Shown here: positions 48,413-58,567 of the stretch, one piece after another
Layout: every line of letters starts with the position of its first letter
Numbering within the stretch: position 1 is the stretch's first letter
Assembly: GCA_030490835.1 (NCBI GenBank)
Contig: CM059975.1
Span: forward strand, 4,491,579 to 4,555,578
Direction of reading: 5' to 3'
Length of the DNA: 64,000 nucleotides
From: Annona cherimola
Taxonomy: Eukaryota; Streptophyta; Magnoliopsida; Magnoliales; Annonaceae
Position numbers and translations under genes: made by a program
The notes under the pieces: generated by a model
Told to the model about the DNA's origin: nothing
The model's input: the letters and a program-made list of their open reading frames with translations, nothing else
Database searches by the model: none

Positions 48413-50921
48413 ATGGAAGGAGAAAGTAAGAATCTGGACGTCTGTAGCAGTTTCTCTCTCATTGATTTTTCCTGCAATGACGATTTCCTCCTCGTGGCTC
48501 GATCTTCCGACGGACTACCTAATCAGCAATCCTCAGGTAGTCGTTTTCATTGGCACTTGATCTGTTCCATTGACGAAATCCTTGGTGTTTATCGAAAGAA
48601 TCGCTGCAGCGGTATTGTGCATGGCTGTTTCCGCAATGTCCTGGTGGACCGATGTGGCTTGTCAGCAATGTTGATAAGCGTATGATAGAATGAGGCGCAG
48701 GTTGAAAGATCGAAACAATTTGAATCATCGTTAGCATCCTTAGTGCCTGGACGAGGGCTGCTACGCTTTGCCGATCGGAACTGCTGATTTGGTGCACGGG
48801 GCAATGGATGGCCCATATAGCAACAGTCTCCCATTTTGAAAGATGCTAGCTTTACAAGAGTAGCCTTTTTGTCTTGATTATCTGCGAGTTCTTTCTTCTT
48901 TTTTCCCCTCTTCTAGTTGAACGTTGGACTTCTCATCCTATTTGTGGGTTCTTGGTCTATGCATCTCTATATTCGATCCCATTATTTGGTTGGATCTGGT
49001 TGCCTCAAATGTTCAGTTGTATTACCTCTTCATTTCTTATTAATTATTATCAACCTATCCACGGTATTACCTTCCCATTTTAGATGGTTTTCAAATTCAA
49101 TTAATGAAATTCAAGTTCTCAAACTGATACATTTAACCAGCTTCATTCATGTAAATAAAACTGAGAGTCATGCTTTCAACCAAGATGGGACCAAGTGTGG
49201 CAGATCTTTAAGACTCAATTGTTTTGTTGTTTGCTTGCTGGATATATTTCGTCCATTATACGCATATTTAGTTTATATGATTTGAAATACAGGTAAAAGT
49301 CAAGTAAGTGGCTTCAATTTTCTGAAGTCAACGTTCAATATTTCGCAAATTCAAACATCGTAAATTGTCATACCAAACAAACCTGTTAACTTTACCTACA
49401 GTTTAGGATTTACTTATGCAGCATGGAGCATTCTTGTTCTTGGTATTATAGCATAATTTATGCATTTGCATAATAATCCTGCCACTTTTTGGAATCCTCT
49501 GAAGCTAATTGGCATTTGGAATGAAATTAGCAGGAACTTTAGGAAATGATGATGATCATAGCGACAATGGAAAGGTTGAAGGCGAAAATGCTGATGAAGG
49601 GCATTGTTTGGTAAACTCTTGCAATGAAATGGAAAAGGCACATGGATCACTGGTGTCAGCCGCAGAATCAAACAAAAATAGAAAACCCAGCAAGTGTAAT
49701 TTGCGAAAGAGTTTAGCCTGGGACAACGCATTCTTCACAAGTGAAGGTATGATCTTGCAAACCCACTCAAATGGGAAAGCTCTTTAAACTCCATATGTCA
49801 AGTTCCATTATCAGTACGAAAATGTTGACTTTTCAACTTTAGTATTTCTTTCAGCAATCACTTGATAATCATCATTCTCTCATTGTATGATATCAGGTAT
49901 ACTGGATCCTGATGAGTTAGAAATTGTGAGTAAAACATTCAAGAAATCGCAATTATGTGCATTACCTGGGATTCAAGAAGACCTTAGGAAATCAACTGAG
50001 TCAACCACAACATTAAGCAGTGATGCTTCGGCACTTGAAAGCCTTGAAGTTGAATTGTTTGAGGACATACGAGCCTCGATTCAGAAGTCAGGATATGATT
50101 CTGGTCGAATTTCTGATTCAACTTTGTCGAGAAGCAGAGCTGGGCAGCGGGAACCAGTCATGGCATGTCCTATTGGTGAGAGTCTGCTTCAGAACCATCT
50201 AATCAAAATCTTATCTTTATAGTCTGTTGCCTACATTCTGACTTGAAAATTTCTAGTTGTTGAAGGATCTATATACCATCATTTTAGAATTCACTGGTCA
50301 ATAGGTTTTGCTGCTGTTAAGATAAATTTTGACTGTTATGACCATCCACTGGAAATTGCTTTTCAAATACCTTATTTTTCACTTAGCTGCTTATTCATTC
50401 TATTTTGTGAGCTGCTGTGAATTTTTGATGGCTACTATTTTCCAGCATCAAAAAAAGAGCAAACTTGTCATAATAAGGTGAGTTATCTTCATGGCTGCAA
50501 TCTATCCTTGACACATGTTGATCTTAAAGAATATTTTAAATTGTCCTATTCTGAAATTTCAGATCAAACTTATCAGCAAGCCTTCGACTGCTTACAAGAG
50601 GCAAAGTTTAAGCCAGCCAGCACTAGAGAAAATTCCGAAGGAGGTTCTTGTTCATCCCCGAGCAGTATGCTCTTGTTGAACTGTGCAATTCTTTACTTTG
50701 TAAGGTTTGGAGTTTGGTTCGATTGATTACTTTTGATTTAACTGTCTCAAGGTCCCTGCTTCAAGTGGAGAGCTGAATTCATCTTTAAAACCACCAAAGA
50801 TTTTACCTAAAGTTAATCCTCCCTCAACAAAGCCAACAAAGCCCTCAGTAGCACCCACCAAGAAAATGTTGCCTTCTTCTGAGTACATCAAAACAAAGAC
50901 TAATGTGACAAAAGCTATGGG

Positions 50922-50967
<46 letters not shown>

Positions 50968-53431
50968 GCACAAGCACAAAAATCTTCAAACAATGCTTCA
51001 TCATTCATCTTACTAGATGCTTTTTTCATATAAAAAATATAATTGATATTGATTCTGTGCTGCAAAAAAAAAGTTTCTGTTGGAGCCATGCTATACCCAG
51101 ATCTACCAAACTTGTAAACCATATGAAAAATACTCTAGCCATGCATTATTCCAGGTTAATAATGATGATGAACCTGTCCTAAAACCTTGCAAGACATCTG
51201 CATGGTCTCCTTCCAACCTGGTAGCCTGTCAGCTTGGAAAAATTTCCCCTCTTTTCATGCCATTTACTTGTTAAATGTGTCTTCTGCAGGAAATGGGAAA
51301 AATCAGAGGTCTTCAGTTCCTTCCAAGAAGCCTGATTTAGATGCTGAACCAAGTATTCCTCCTAGCTCCATGCCTTCCCCAATATCTTGTTCTTCAGGTT
51401 CATCCCAATCAGCCAAAACAATGCCAACAACTCCCTCCACAACCAAGAAGAGTGGAATCACTAAGACCTTGAGAAATAGAAATGAGTCTAGAAATGGCTA
51501 TCCTCCTTCAAAGGATTTGATTATTAAAACCCCGGTTCGGAGTTCAAAGAGTAGAATGGAGTCTGGGACTTCTCATTTGACAGCATATGTTATCTCCGCT
51601 TCCAAGGTCTCTCCAACTATTTCACCTGCTAGCTCTTTTGATGGCTTCTCTTCAGAGTCTTCTTCTTCAACATGTACAGCCAGCCAAATGTCAGACAGTT
51701 CAAAGGCAAGCCTTGATATTAGCTGTGCTTCCTTTCATGGAGGTGACCTTTTAATGGGGGCTGTTGAACCACCTGATCAGACCCATATTGAGCGGCAAAG
51801 TACCTTCCCAGGCCAATCTGTTGAGAGAGCTTCTTTTGAAAATGGGGTTCTTTCTCTCCCAGCAGCTGCAAATGGTTCCAGGACCTGCACCAACTATAAC
51901 TCCATGCAAAAGTTTAAACCATCTGGTCTGCGGATGCCCTCTCCAAAGATTGGTTTCTTTGATGCAGTAAGTGAATATATATCATCATCATCACATCATA
52001 AGCCATTTCCCACCTATGTGGGGTCGGCTACATGGATTCTGTTACGCCATTCTTGGCGATTTAAGACTAAATTTTCTGTAATTTGTAATATTTTTAAATC
52101 TTGTTTAATTACTTCCATCCATGTTTTTTTGGGTCTTCCTCTCATTCTCCTACCACCTTCTACTTGGATAGACTCTGTTTTCCTAACTGGTGCTACTTCA
52201 GGCCTCCTTTTAACATGACCAAACCATCTTAATCTATTTTCTCTCATTTTATCATAGATTGGTCTCACTTTTAATTTTTCTCGAATTATTTCATTCATAA
52301 TTTTATCTTTTCTTGTTTTACCACTCATCCACCTTACCATTCTCATTTCCGCTACACTCATTTTTTGTATATGTTGTTCTTTAACTGTCCAACATTCTGC
52401 CCCATAAAGCATAGCATGTCTAATCGCAGTCTTATAAAATTTTCCTTTTAATTTCATTGGAACTCGACAGTCACATAAAATTCCTGACGCACTTCTCCAT
52501 TTCTTCCATCCTGTTTGAATTCTATGTATATTATATATATATATATTGTCTACTCAAAAGTGTTTTTGGCTGCATTTAATGTAATTTCAGTTTTCAAAAT
52601 TTATTTGCAGCATAATTTGAAGCACATCCTTGTCATTTTAATTTCAGGACAAAAATAGCATGCGCACTTCAAATGCTGGTTTGCAATTGTATTCTGGACT
52701 TCAAAGTGGTATACCTAAGAAGAATGCTTCTGGGATTAATAGCATTGATGGGATACTCAAGCAAAGGCCATCTAAGCTTCAGCATGCAAAACCTCTATCT
52801 CAGTTTGGAACAATGAAATTCAATTCTCATGTCAGTGTGCCATCTAATCAGGCTTTTGCTTCTAGCTTAATACCTGCCTACCGCCAACACCCTCAGCAGC
52901 TATCCAGTTTGTCTCCTGAACCATCTGGCACTCCCAAAAACAAATGCCATCTCAATACAAATATAGTGGTTCAGGACTCTTCTGCCAAAACTAGCAGAGA
53001 GACCAAATCTAAAGCTAGAGAACTACAATCAGATGTGGCTGACAAAGGAAAATATAGTAAAACTGCAAAGATGAATACGGAAGAGCATGGTGATCAGAAT
53101 GTTATCACCAGGTATGATAGACATTTTCTTCTTTGTCATGTTTTGCAATACAAAAATAGAAAACTTGCTCAAGAAAGCCTTGACTTTGAACTATTCTTTT
53201 GATAATAGGAATATATTGGTCGAATCAAACAACGAGTCCACCTTGGAAAAGTCTACATCTCCGGTGCTATCTCCAGTCGCCCATAAAGAACCTGCCACAA
53301 AACTTGCAGAGGAAAATTTTGATTCCATGTGTTTGGAGGGAGAACATGTTCTTATGGGCGAGAAAGAAAACATCACAGTGAACACTTTTAACTCCTCACC
53401 AGTTGCTCAGCAGCTGATTTATCTCCAATAA
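48413..53431 (+). CDS. Plant-specific serine-rich protein of unknown function, 760 aa
   Basis: Nine exons join in frame: 48413-48536, 49534-49746, 49897-50175, 50446-50477, 50563-50664, 50752-50920, 51290-51966, 52648-53111, 53209-53431. The N-terminus MEGESKNLDVCSSFSLIDF is followed by the most constrained-looking block, LRKSLAWDNAFFTSEG (98-113) with ILDPDELE after it. The rest is low in hydrophobics and rich in Ser, Pro, Lys and Thr (for example TKPTKPSVAPTKK and several SSxSS runs), suggesting a largely disordered, probably nuclear or cytoskeletal protein. Homologous plant proteins are usually listed as uncharacterised, and I do not assign a function. The end is uncertain: a TAA at 53429 sits directly before a GTAAGA donor, and another frame reads ADLSPI into that donor, so a further 3' exon may exist. 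Intron 7 carries a LINE fragment. Confidence 0.82.
50925..50965. repeat. (TC)n microsatellite in intron 6
   Basis: About 20 TC dinucleotides begin four bases after the splice donor at 50921. This pyrimidine-rich run is unusually close to the 5' splice site. Confidence 0.95.
51975..52530 (-). mobile_element. LINE (non-LTR retrotransposon) 3' end in intron 7
   Basis: On the minus strand an uninterrupted frame (52457-52014) encodes the C-terminal part of a plant LINE reverse transcriptase polyprotein: YGAECWTVKEQHIQKMS, EMRMVRWMSGKTRKDKI, KMRENRLRWFGHVKRRP and finally HVADPT. The DNA then ends 'gaccccacataggtggga' and a (GAT)n tail. It is 5'-truncated, as usual for LINEs. The frame is open here, while the copy at 18530 has many stops, so this insertion is younger. 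It lies antisense to the host gene. Confidence 0.85.
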
Positions 53432-53588
53432 GGTAAGAAAAAAATTTTCCCCATAGAAGCACAGTACTCCCTGCAAGGCTGATTTAATATATGTCTGTGC
53501 AAGTGTGAAAGATTCTATTTTCAGTGAATAATATACTTTAAAAGATTTTATTCTCGTTCTTTGCTTGAACATTATATCAACTAAGAGG
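53432..53588 (+). other. 3' flank of the serine-rich gene
   Basis: The region contains the strong donor-like GTAAG at 53433 discussed under the gene and T-rich DNA. It is either 3' untranslated sequence or the start of a last intron. Confidence 0.3.
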
Positions 53589-54034
53589 AATAATCCTGTT
53601 AGCCCGGGCTAAGCAAATATTCCGCTTAGCCCACTTTAAAAAATCCATTTACAACAATTTTTTGTGCTTTTTCTTCATACATTTGTTTATCTAACCTGGG
53701 TAGTATATTTGCCACCAGGGGCTTGCCCTGGTGGTAGTGCTGGCAAGAGTGGAGACCACAAATCCAATGTTCAAGTCTTCCTTTGATGGGGTTAGGTTTT
53801 AGACTTCCCCCCAAGTGTGAGGGTTTTTACTGATTCCCTTGGTATGGAGTGTTTATAGAAAATTCCTTTCACGGTGTAGAAAATTCTCTTCATAGTACAA
53901 GGGTTGTGAATGTGCCTGATTATAATATCAGTTGTCATGATGTACAAAGAAAAAAGTTTAAAAAAAAGTTGTTATAAATTAGTTTTTTTAGATGGGCTAA
54001 GGGAGACATTGCTTAACTTGGGCTAATAGGATCA
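53589..54034. mobile_element. Long-TIR MITE interrupted by a SINE-like insert
   Basis: The outer ends AATCCTGTTAGCCCGGGC and GCTTAACTTGGGCTAATAGG are inverted repeats of the ATCCTGTTAG family. The left arm proceeds to 'gtttatcta' at 53684-53692, where the family centre should begin. The centre is instead occupied by the SINE-like unit at 53696-53948. The right arm resumes at about 53949. It is a nested insertion. Confidence 0.6.
53696..53948 (+). mobile_element. SINE-like unit, copy 1 (plus orientation)
   Basis: A pol III A-box-like segment (CCTGGTGGTAGTGCTGG, about 53727) is followed, after a normal tRNA-like spacing, by a B-box-like segment (ATGTTCAAGTCTTCC, about 53768), which suggests a tRNA-derived SINE. 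The unit is matched in inverted orientation at 54088-54340, including the flank CTGGGTAGTATATTTGCC, so the second copy arose by inverted duplication rather than by independent retroposition. Confidence 0.6.
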
Positions 54035-54087
54035 CTCTTCATCAACTAATGATTTTTGACAGGAGAAATATGTTTTTATTGGTATTT

Positions 54088-54340
54088 TTTGTACATCATG
54101 ACAACTGATTTTATAATCAGGCACATTCACAACTCTCGCACTATGAAGAGAATTTTCTACACTATGAAAGGAATTTTCTATAAACACTCCATACCAAGGG
54201 AATCAGTAAAAACCCTCGCACTAGGGGGGAAGTCTAAAACCTAACCCCATCAAAGGGAGACTTGAACATTGGATTTGTGGTCTCCACTCTTGCCAACGCT
54301 ACCACCAGGGCAAGCCCCTGGTGGCAAATATACTACCCAG
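54088..54340 (-). mobile_element. SINE-like unit, copy 2 (inverted)
   Basis: This is the near-identical inverted copy of 53696-53948, running from 'tttgtacatcatgacaact' to 'ggcaaatatactacccag'. The two copies form a 253-bp-arm palindrome with a spacer of about 140 bp. Confidence 0.75.
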
Positions 54341-54365
54341 TTTTGAAAGAGAACATGGTCTGTCC

Positions 54366-54908
54366 TAGGGGTGTTAACGGATCGGGTTGAACGGGTTAGA
54401 GCCTAATCCTAATCCTAACCCATTTAATATATCTCAACCCTAATCCGTTTATTAACCCATTTAAAAAACTTCAACCCTAACCCATTTACAACCCATTTAA
54501 TAAACGGGCTAACGGGTTGTTAACGGGTTGTGTTTGTTATTAATTTTCATGCTAAAAATCTTCAATAAAGTTTGTAAATTTAAATAATTAAATAATTTGA
54601 AGCTAATATACCTGAATTTAATTTATTTTGGCTTAAAAACATCAGCTCCAATATCAAATCATCTCTTTAATGTCAATTCCTGTTATAAATATTATATATA
54701 TATACTATAATATATTATATTAAATGAATTATATGGGTTGAACGGGTTGACGGGTTGCGAAGCCTCAACCCTAATCCGTTTATTTAATTAAATGATTGAA
54801 CGGGTTGGCGGATCATAACCCATTTATTCAAAAATTCCAACCCAAACCCATTTATTAACGGGTTGAACGAGCGGGTTAACGGGTTGACCATGACCATTAA
54901 CACCCCTA
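54366..54908. mobile_element. hAT-type MITE, AGGGGTGTTAA family, copy 2
   Basis: The termini TAGGGGTGTTAACGG and CCATTAACACCCCTA are inverted repeats. The flanks are a perfect 8-bp duplication GTCTGTCC (54358-54365 and 54909-54916), as for hAT transposons. The subterminal sequence is dense in 'aacgggttg' and 'aaccc(t)aatccgttt' words on both sides, and the centre (54540-54720) is AT-rich. The perfect TSD suggests this is a recent insertion. Confidence 0.9.
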
Positions 54909-54916
54909 GTCTGTCC

Positions 54917-55033
54917 TTGTGTCAGAGATGGCCACAATGCCGCTTTGCATTCTCTTGTTGATTGTAACGAATTCAGCATTTTATGAACCTTGTTGGCTGA
55001 AGGCAAAATCAGGATATGTGTGACAATACAATG

Positions 55034-55064
<31 letters not shown>

Positions 55065-55720
55065 CAGAATGTGGCAAATCTCTGTCGACGATGTCAATAT
55101 CTGTGGTTCTGTGGGCAATTAGAACAGTTCGTCTATTTCACTGGCGTTTCTGCATTGTGGATAACATTGGATCGACGCCCAGCCCAAAAGATCTTAATCT
55201 AGAGCTAAGTTTTACTGGGCCAATCATGCTGGGTTTTTGTTACCCGGAAAGTTGAGTTCTACACAACCAAACAGTGTTTCCTTGCTACCTGAAGAAACAA
55301 GGCGAACATCTTCTGGACAGGGAATATTGTTCAGTTTCAAGACTTTTCTGGTTGAATGTCAATGTAATCATAAACACACGCTGACGTGTTCTTCACAACG
55401 AGCATATGGAAATACCAATTCGTTCTCCACAACGGGCATGTGGATTCAAAAAATGGCTGTTTTGTCTGCATTCTCCTTGTTGCTACTTCTAGTCCTACCC
55501 TCCAGCTGAATTGGTGTGGCTATTCTGAAGGCCATTGCTGGTGAGGCATCGTCTCTTACTAAATATTCGTTGAAAATTCTGAGAGAAATCTGAAATCTGC
55601 GAGGTTTGGAGACCTCTGCTAATCAAACGATTGTGTTATAGTTTTGGAGATTTCTATTAATGCAACTATCCGTGATTACATATTTTAAAATTTCAAGTAA
55701 TCCTTATGATTAGATGTTTT
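54917..55720 (+). other. Intergenic stretch, possible distal 3' exon sequence
   Basis: A poly-T tract of about 28 (55033-55060) precedes higher-GC sequence to about 55520. A plus-strand open frame includes KLSSTQPNSVSLLPEETRR with an AG acceptor-like context. I cannot connect it to the serine-rich gene with confidence. It may be 3' untranslated sequence displaced by the repeats inserted at 53.6-54.9 kb, or unrelated. Confidence 0.3.
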
Positions 55721-55729
55721 AAAATTTGA

Positions 55730-57439
55730 GGTAAATTCCTGTGATATCCATAACATTTGCCTATTGTTCTTTTCGTACCTACAACATTTTAATAATTTTT
55801 TTGATACCCACAATATTTCGTATCTCATTTCTCTGATGCCCACACTTTCATTCCTCTAATGCCCACGCTGTCACGGACAGCTTAAACGCTCGTCATGGAC
55901 ATGAGAAAATGACATTTTTGCCCTCCTTCCTGTAGTCTGCCTCCATCGGCAGATAGATAGAAGCAACAATGGCAGCCTGGAAAAATACGCCATTAAATCT
56001 AGCAGTTCGGCTCCACTGCTTTACACCGTCTAGCACATGATCTTCGGCATTGCTGCGTCTGTTAAATCATGGCCCACTCCACGCCAGCAAATTTGGCGTC
56101 AGGGTTAGATTTAATGGAGAACAGAGGTAGTGTGGTTTGATTTATGTGGCCCACGATTTAGCAGTAATGAAGGTTCAAAGTCAATGACTTAGCTAGCAAT
56201 ATTAAAGAAGAAGACAGTAAGAACAAATGGGTTTCTAAGCGGCAGATGAAAGTGGCATGTAGATTGGAGACAAATCGAGGATTGTTATAGAAGAACAGTG
56301 ATGGAGCGGCTTAGGCGCAAAATGATGGCAGATTTGATGGTAGAGGGCAAACACAGTCTTGATACAATTACATCGCATCCAATTTCTCTCCGTTTCTAAG
56401 CAAGGGATCCAATGCCTCCTCTCTCATTTGCCCTGCAAAATCCGGCCATTAAAATCCCCAAATCCATCGGTTTTTGCCGGATGGTAGATGAAGATGGGGT
56501 GGTAACAGGCTAGATCGACAGCCATGAGTGCCGACATTGTAACCCACCTAGACGTCTCCGTTGTCAACCTCTTACGACTCAAACTTCCTTCAAATACGGC
56601 AGCGACGTCAAACGCCCAATTTCAGCAACGACGTGTGCAAGTTACACAACCCTTGTACCTGTCGATTTCAAATACAGCAGCTTCTTCCATTAATTTCCAG
56701 TGGTAGAAATTGGGCCTGCAGGATGTGCGATGGATCATACTCGGCAATGATGAGATGATGTTTTTCCCAAAGAATCTGGTGGCAACGCTGAGCAAGTGTG
56801 AGCGGGAGGATTGGTATTACGTTGGCAGGAATTCAGAGAACGTGGAGCAGAAAGTGAATTATTTGTTCGGGATGGCGTTCGGTGAGGACTTGCTGGCGTA
56901 GCAAGCTGAATTTCTCGATGATGTCGAGTACCTTGCGAACGCCGGAAATAATGGAGGTGCGGGCTCGGTCAGTGGAGTTGCCGGGGTGGAGAGTTGGACG
57001 CCCTGCCATTGGAGTCGGAGAAGAGGTCGTTTATCTGTGATGGCGATTAGGAATGGCCGGCGGACATCTGATGAAAGGTAAAAGCCGCTGCAGCTATTGT
57101 TCTTCCTCTTCCTTTTCTCTTCTTCTGTCTGTTTTTTTATTGCTCTGGTCGTGCGTTGAACTTGAACCGATGATTTTTAAAATGACGCTCTTTTATTGCG
57201 TTCGGGGAAGGTACATCCAATGGGCGCTCGCTCGCTCGCTCTCTCTCTCTCTCCCCCTCGGAAGAAGAGAACTGAAGCCGATGGGCAATTTCGCCATTTT
57301 AGAAAAGAAACGGTGGCAAATTTTCCGTCGTTACAACATAACTGACAGAAGGCGGGTAAAAAAAAAAAAAAAAGGGAGGAAATGTGGTGGATATTAAAGA
57401 AATTATTAAAATATTGTAGGTACAAAAGAAATTTATTCT
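55730..57439. mobile_element. Pack-MULE-like element carrying a glycosyltransferase fragment
   Basis: The ends are inverted repeats of roughly 90 bp: the left (TAAATTCCTGTGATATCCAT, then 'gtacctacaacattttaata' and 'atttttttgatacccac') pairs with the reverse complement of the right (TAAATTTCTTTTGTACCTAC, then 'aatattttaataatttcttt' and 'aatatccaccac'). A 9-bp repeat AAAATTTGA flanks it (55721-55729 and 57440-57448), as for Mutator elements. The interior is GC-richer than the flanks and contains the fragment at 56728-56898. Confidence 0.7.
56728..56898 (+). pseudogene. Captured DUF604/Fringe-like (GT31) glycosyltransferase fragment
   Basis: The frame encodes DVRWIILGNDEMMFFPKN, LVATLSKCEREDWYYVG and NSENVEQKVNYLFGMAFGED before stopping. 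This follows the plant DUF604 Fringe-related consensus (RW-V-GDDDT-FF--NL, then YY-G--SE---Q-----MAFGGGG). The metal-binding DDD is altered to NDE and the glycine run is lost, so it cannot be active. A CTGCAG acceptor-like sequence immediately precedes the fragment, so it appears to begin at an original exon border. Confidence 0.65.
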
Positions 57440-57448
57440 AAAATTTGA

Positions 57449-58505
57449 AGTAATATCTTTTTATGAGAATGTCTTCCCACATTGAAGCTAAAATTTCTCA
57501 AATGGCCGGGACAATACTACTTGGAAACAAAATTGATATATTTATTTTTGTGTGTAGGAGAATGACTTAAGATGCAGTAGATAGGGTGTCTTGTACGTCA
57601 CGGAATTAATTGACAACTCTAAAAAGGTTTTATTTTTATTGTCAAGACTCTTAGATCTGTTGTTTTATAAGTGTCTCAACTGAAGTAACACGTTGAGATT
57701 CATTTTTCAAATTCTCAAGATTCCTGAAACTATAAATCACGTTCTTCCGAATTGCTACTTTCAAAATCGTTTTTCAATTTTGTTCGTCCTGCCTTCGGAA
57801 GAGAAAGATCGTATGTTTTATCATCTCATCCACCTTCAATATGCTGATAAATATCATCATCCGATCAAACCCGCCGAGCAGATACAGACTCGGAACAAGA
57901 GATGATTACGAAACTGTCATGCTGTCAGTTGGTGGAGTGCATGGAAATCTTGCACGTCTTGATCCGGGATAAAGATTGCCGTGCAACGACTACCGCTAAC
58001 CACCGTATTCTACGGAGATATCAAAGTTTTATTTTTTAAATGTCGAGCCCGGTCTGCATTTTGGGTAGCAGGCTAGCACAGTTCAAGACGAGCCCCTAAA
58101 TCGACCCAGAGTTTTTCTCCAAACAAAAAAAAAAAAAAAAAAAGAAGAAGGGAAAAAAAAGAAAGAAAAAAAGACCCTGAGTTGTACACTTCAACATGCT
58201 GAACTGAGTCTTGAATTTCAATATTGAAAATTGTTAAAATTCAGAACACCAGCGTGCTCAATCAAACATACTGCTACGATAACATAATTGATAGATGAGA
58301 TCTGGATGGGCGCAAGGAATCCATGCCCGATCAGTGACCACGTTCTTAATTCAAAACGCATATTCTGCTCCAACAAGTCTTGGATTCGAATCCAATTGAA
58401 AATAAACAAAAAACTAGTTGATAGACGCCTCTGAGCAATTCCTTGAACATATCATCTACCACAAAATTCCAAAAACCTGCTTGTTATCCAGGTGAAAAAT
58501 CTCAT
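57449..58505. other. Intergenic stretch upstream of the single-exon gene
   Basis: No gene recognised. A plus-strand open frame at 57693-57905 has no homology I can name. A poly-A tract lies at about 58123-58143, followed by purine-rich sequence. Confidence 0.4.
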
Positions 58506-58509
58506 CGAC

Positions 58510-58518
58510 TTATAAGTA
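58510..58518 (+). promoter_or_regulatory. Candidate TATA element
   Basis: TTATAAGTA lies about 50 bp before the ATG at 58568 of a GC-rich open frame. The position would give a very short leader. Supported only by sequence match and location. Confidence 0.3.
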
Positions 58519-58567
58519 GCCAGCCCGGTTGGCTCTTCTACCTCCACCAGCAGCTGCAGTGCTAGCT

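Noticed and set aside
51080..51274. Possible extra exon of the serine-rich gene between exons 6 and 7
   Set aside because: Inserting the AG/GT-bounded piece (from 'gttaataatgatgatgaacc') in the phase left by exon 6 gives an immediate stop, while direct joining of exon 6 to 51290 keeps the frame.
53735..53800. A functional tRNA gene
   Set aside because: A- and B-box-like segments are present, but no cloverleaf with a proper acceptor stem or anticodon arm can be drawn, and the unit continues for 150 bp as in a SINE.
57225..57255. (CTCG)n/(CT)n run as a regulatory GAGA element
   Set aside because: It lies inside a transposon with no adjacent gene, so a simple-sequence explanation suffices.
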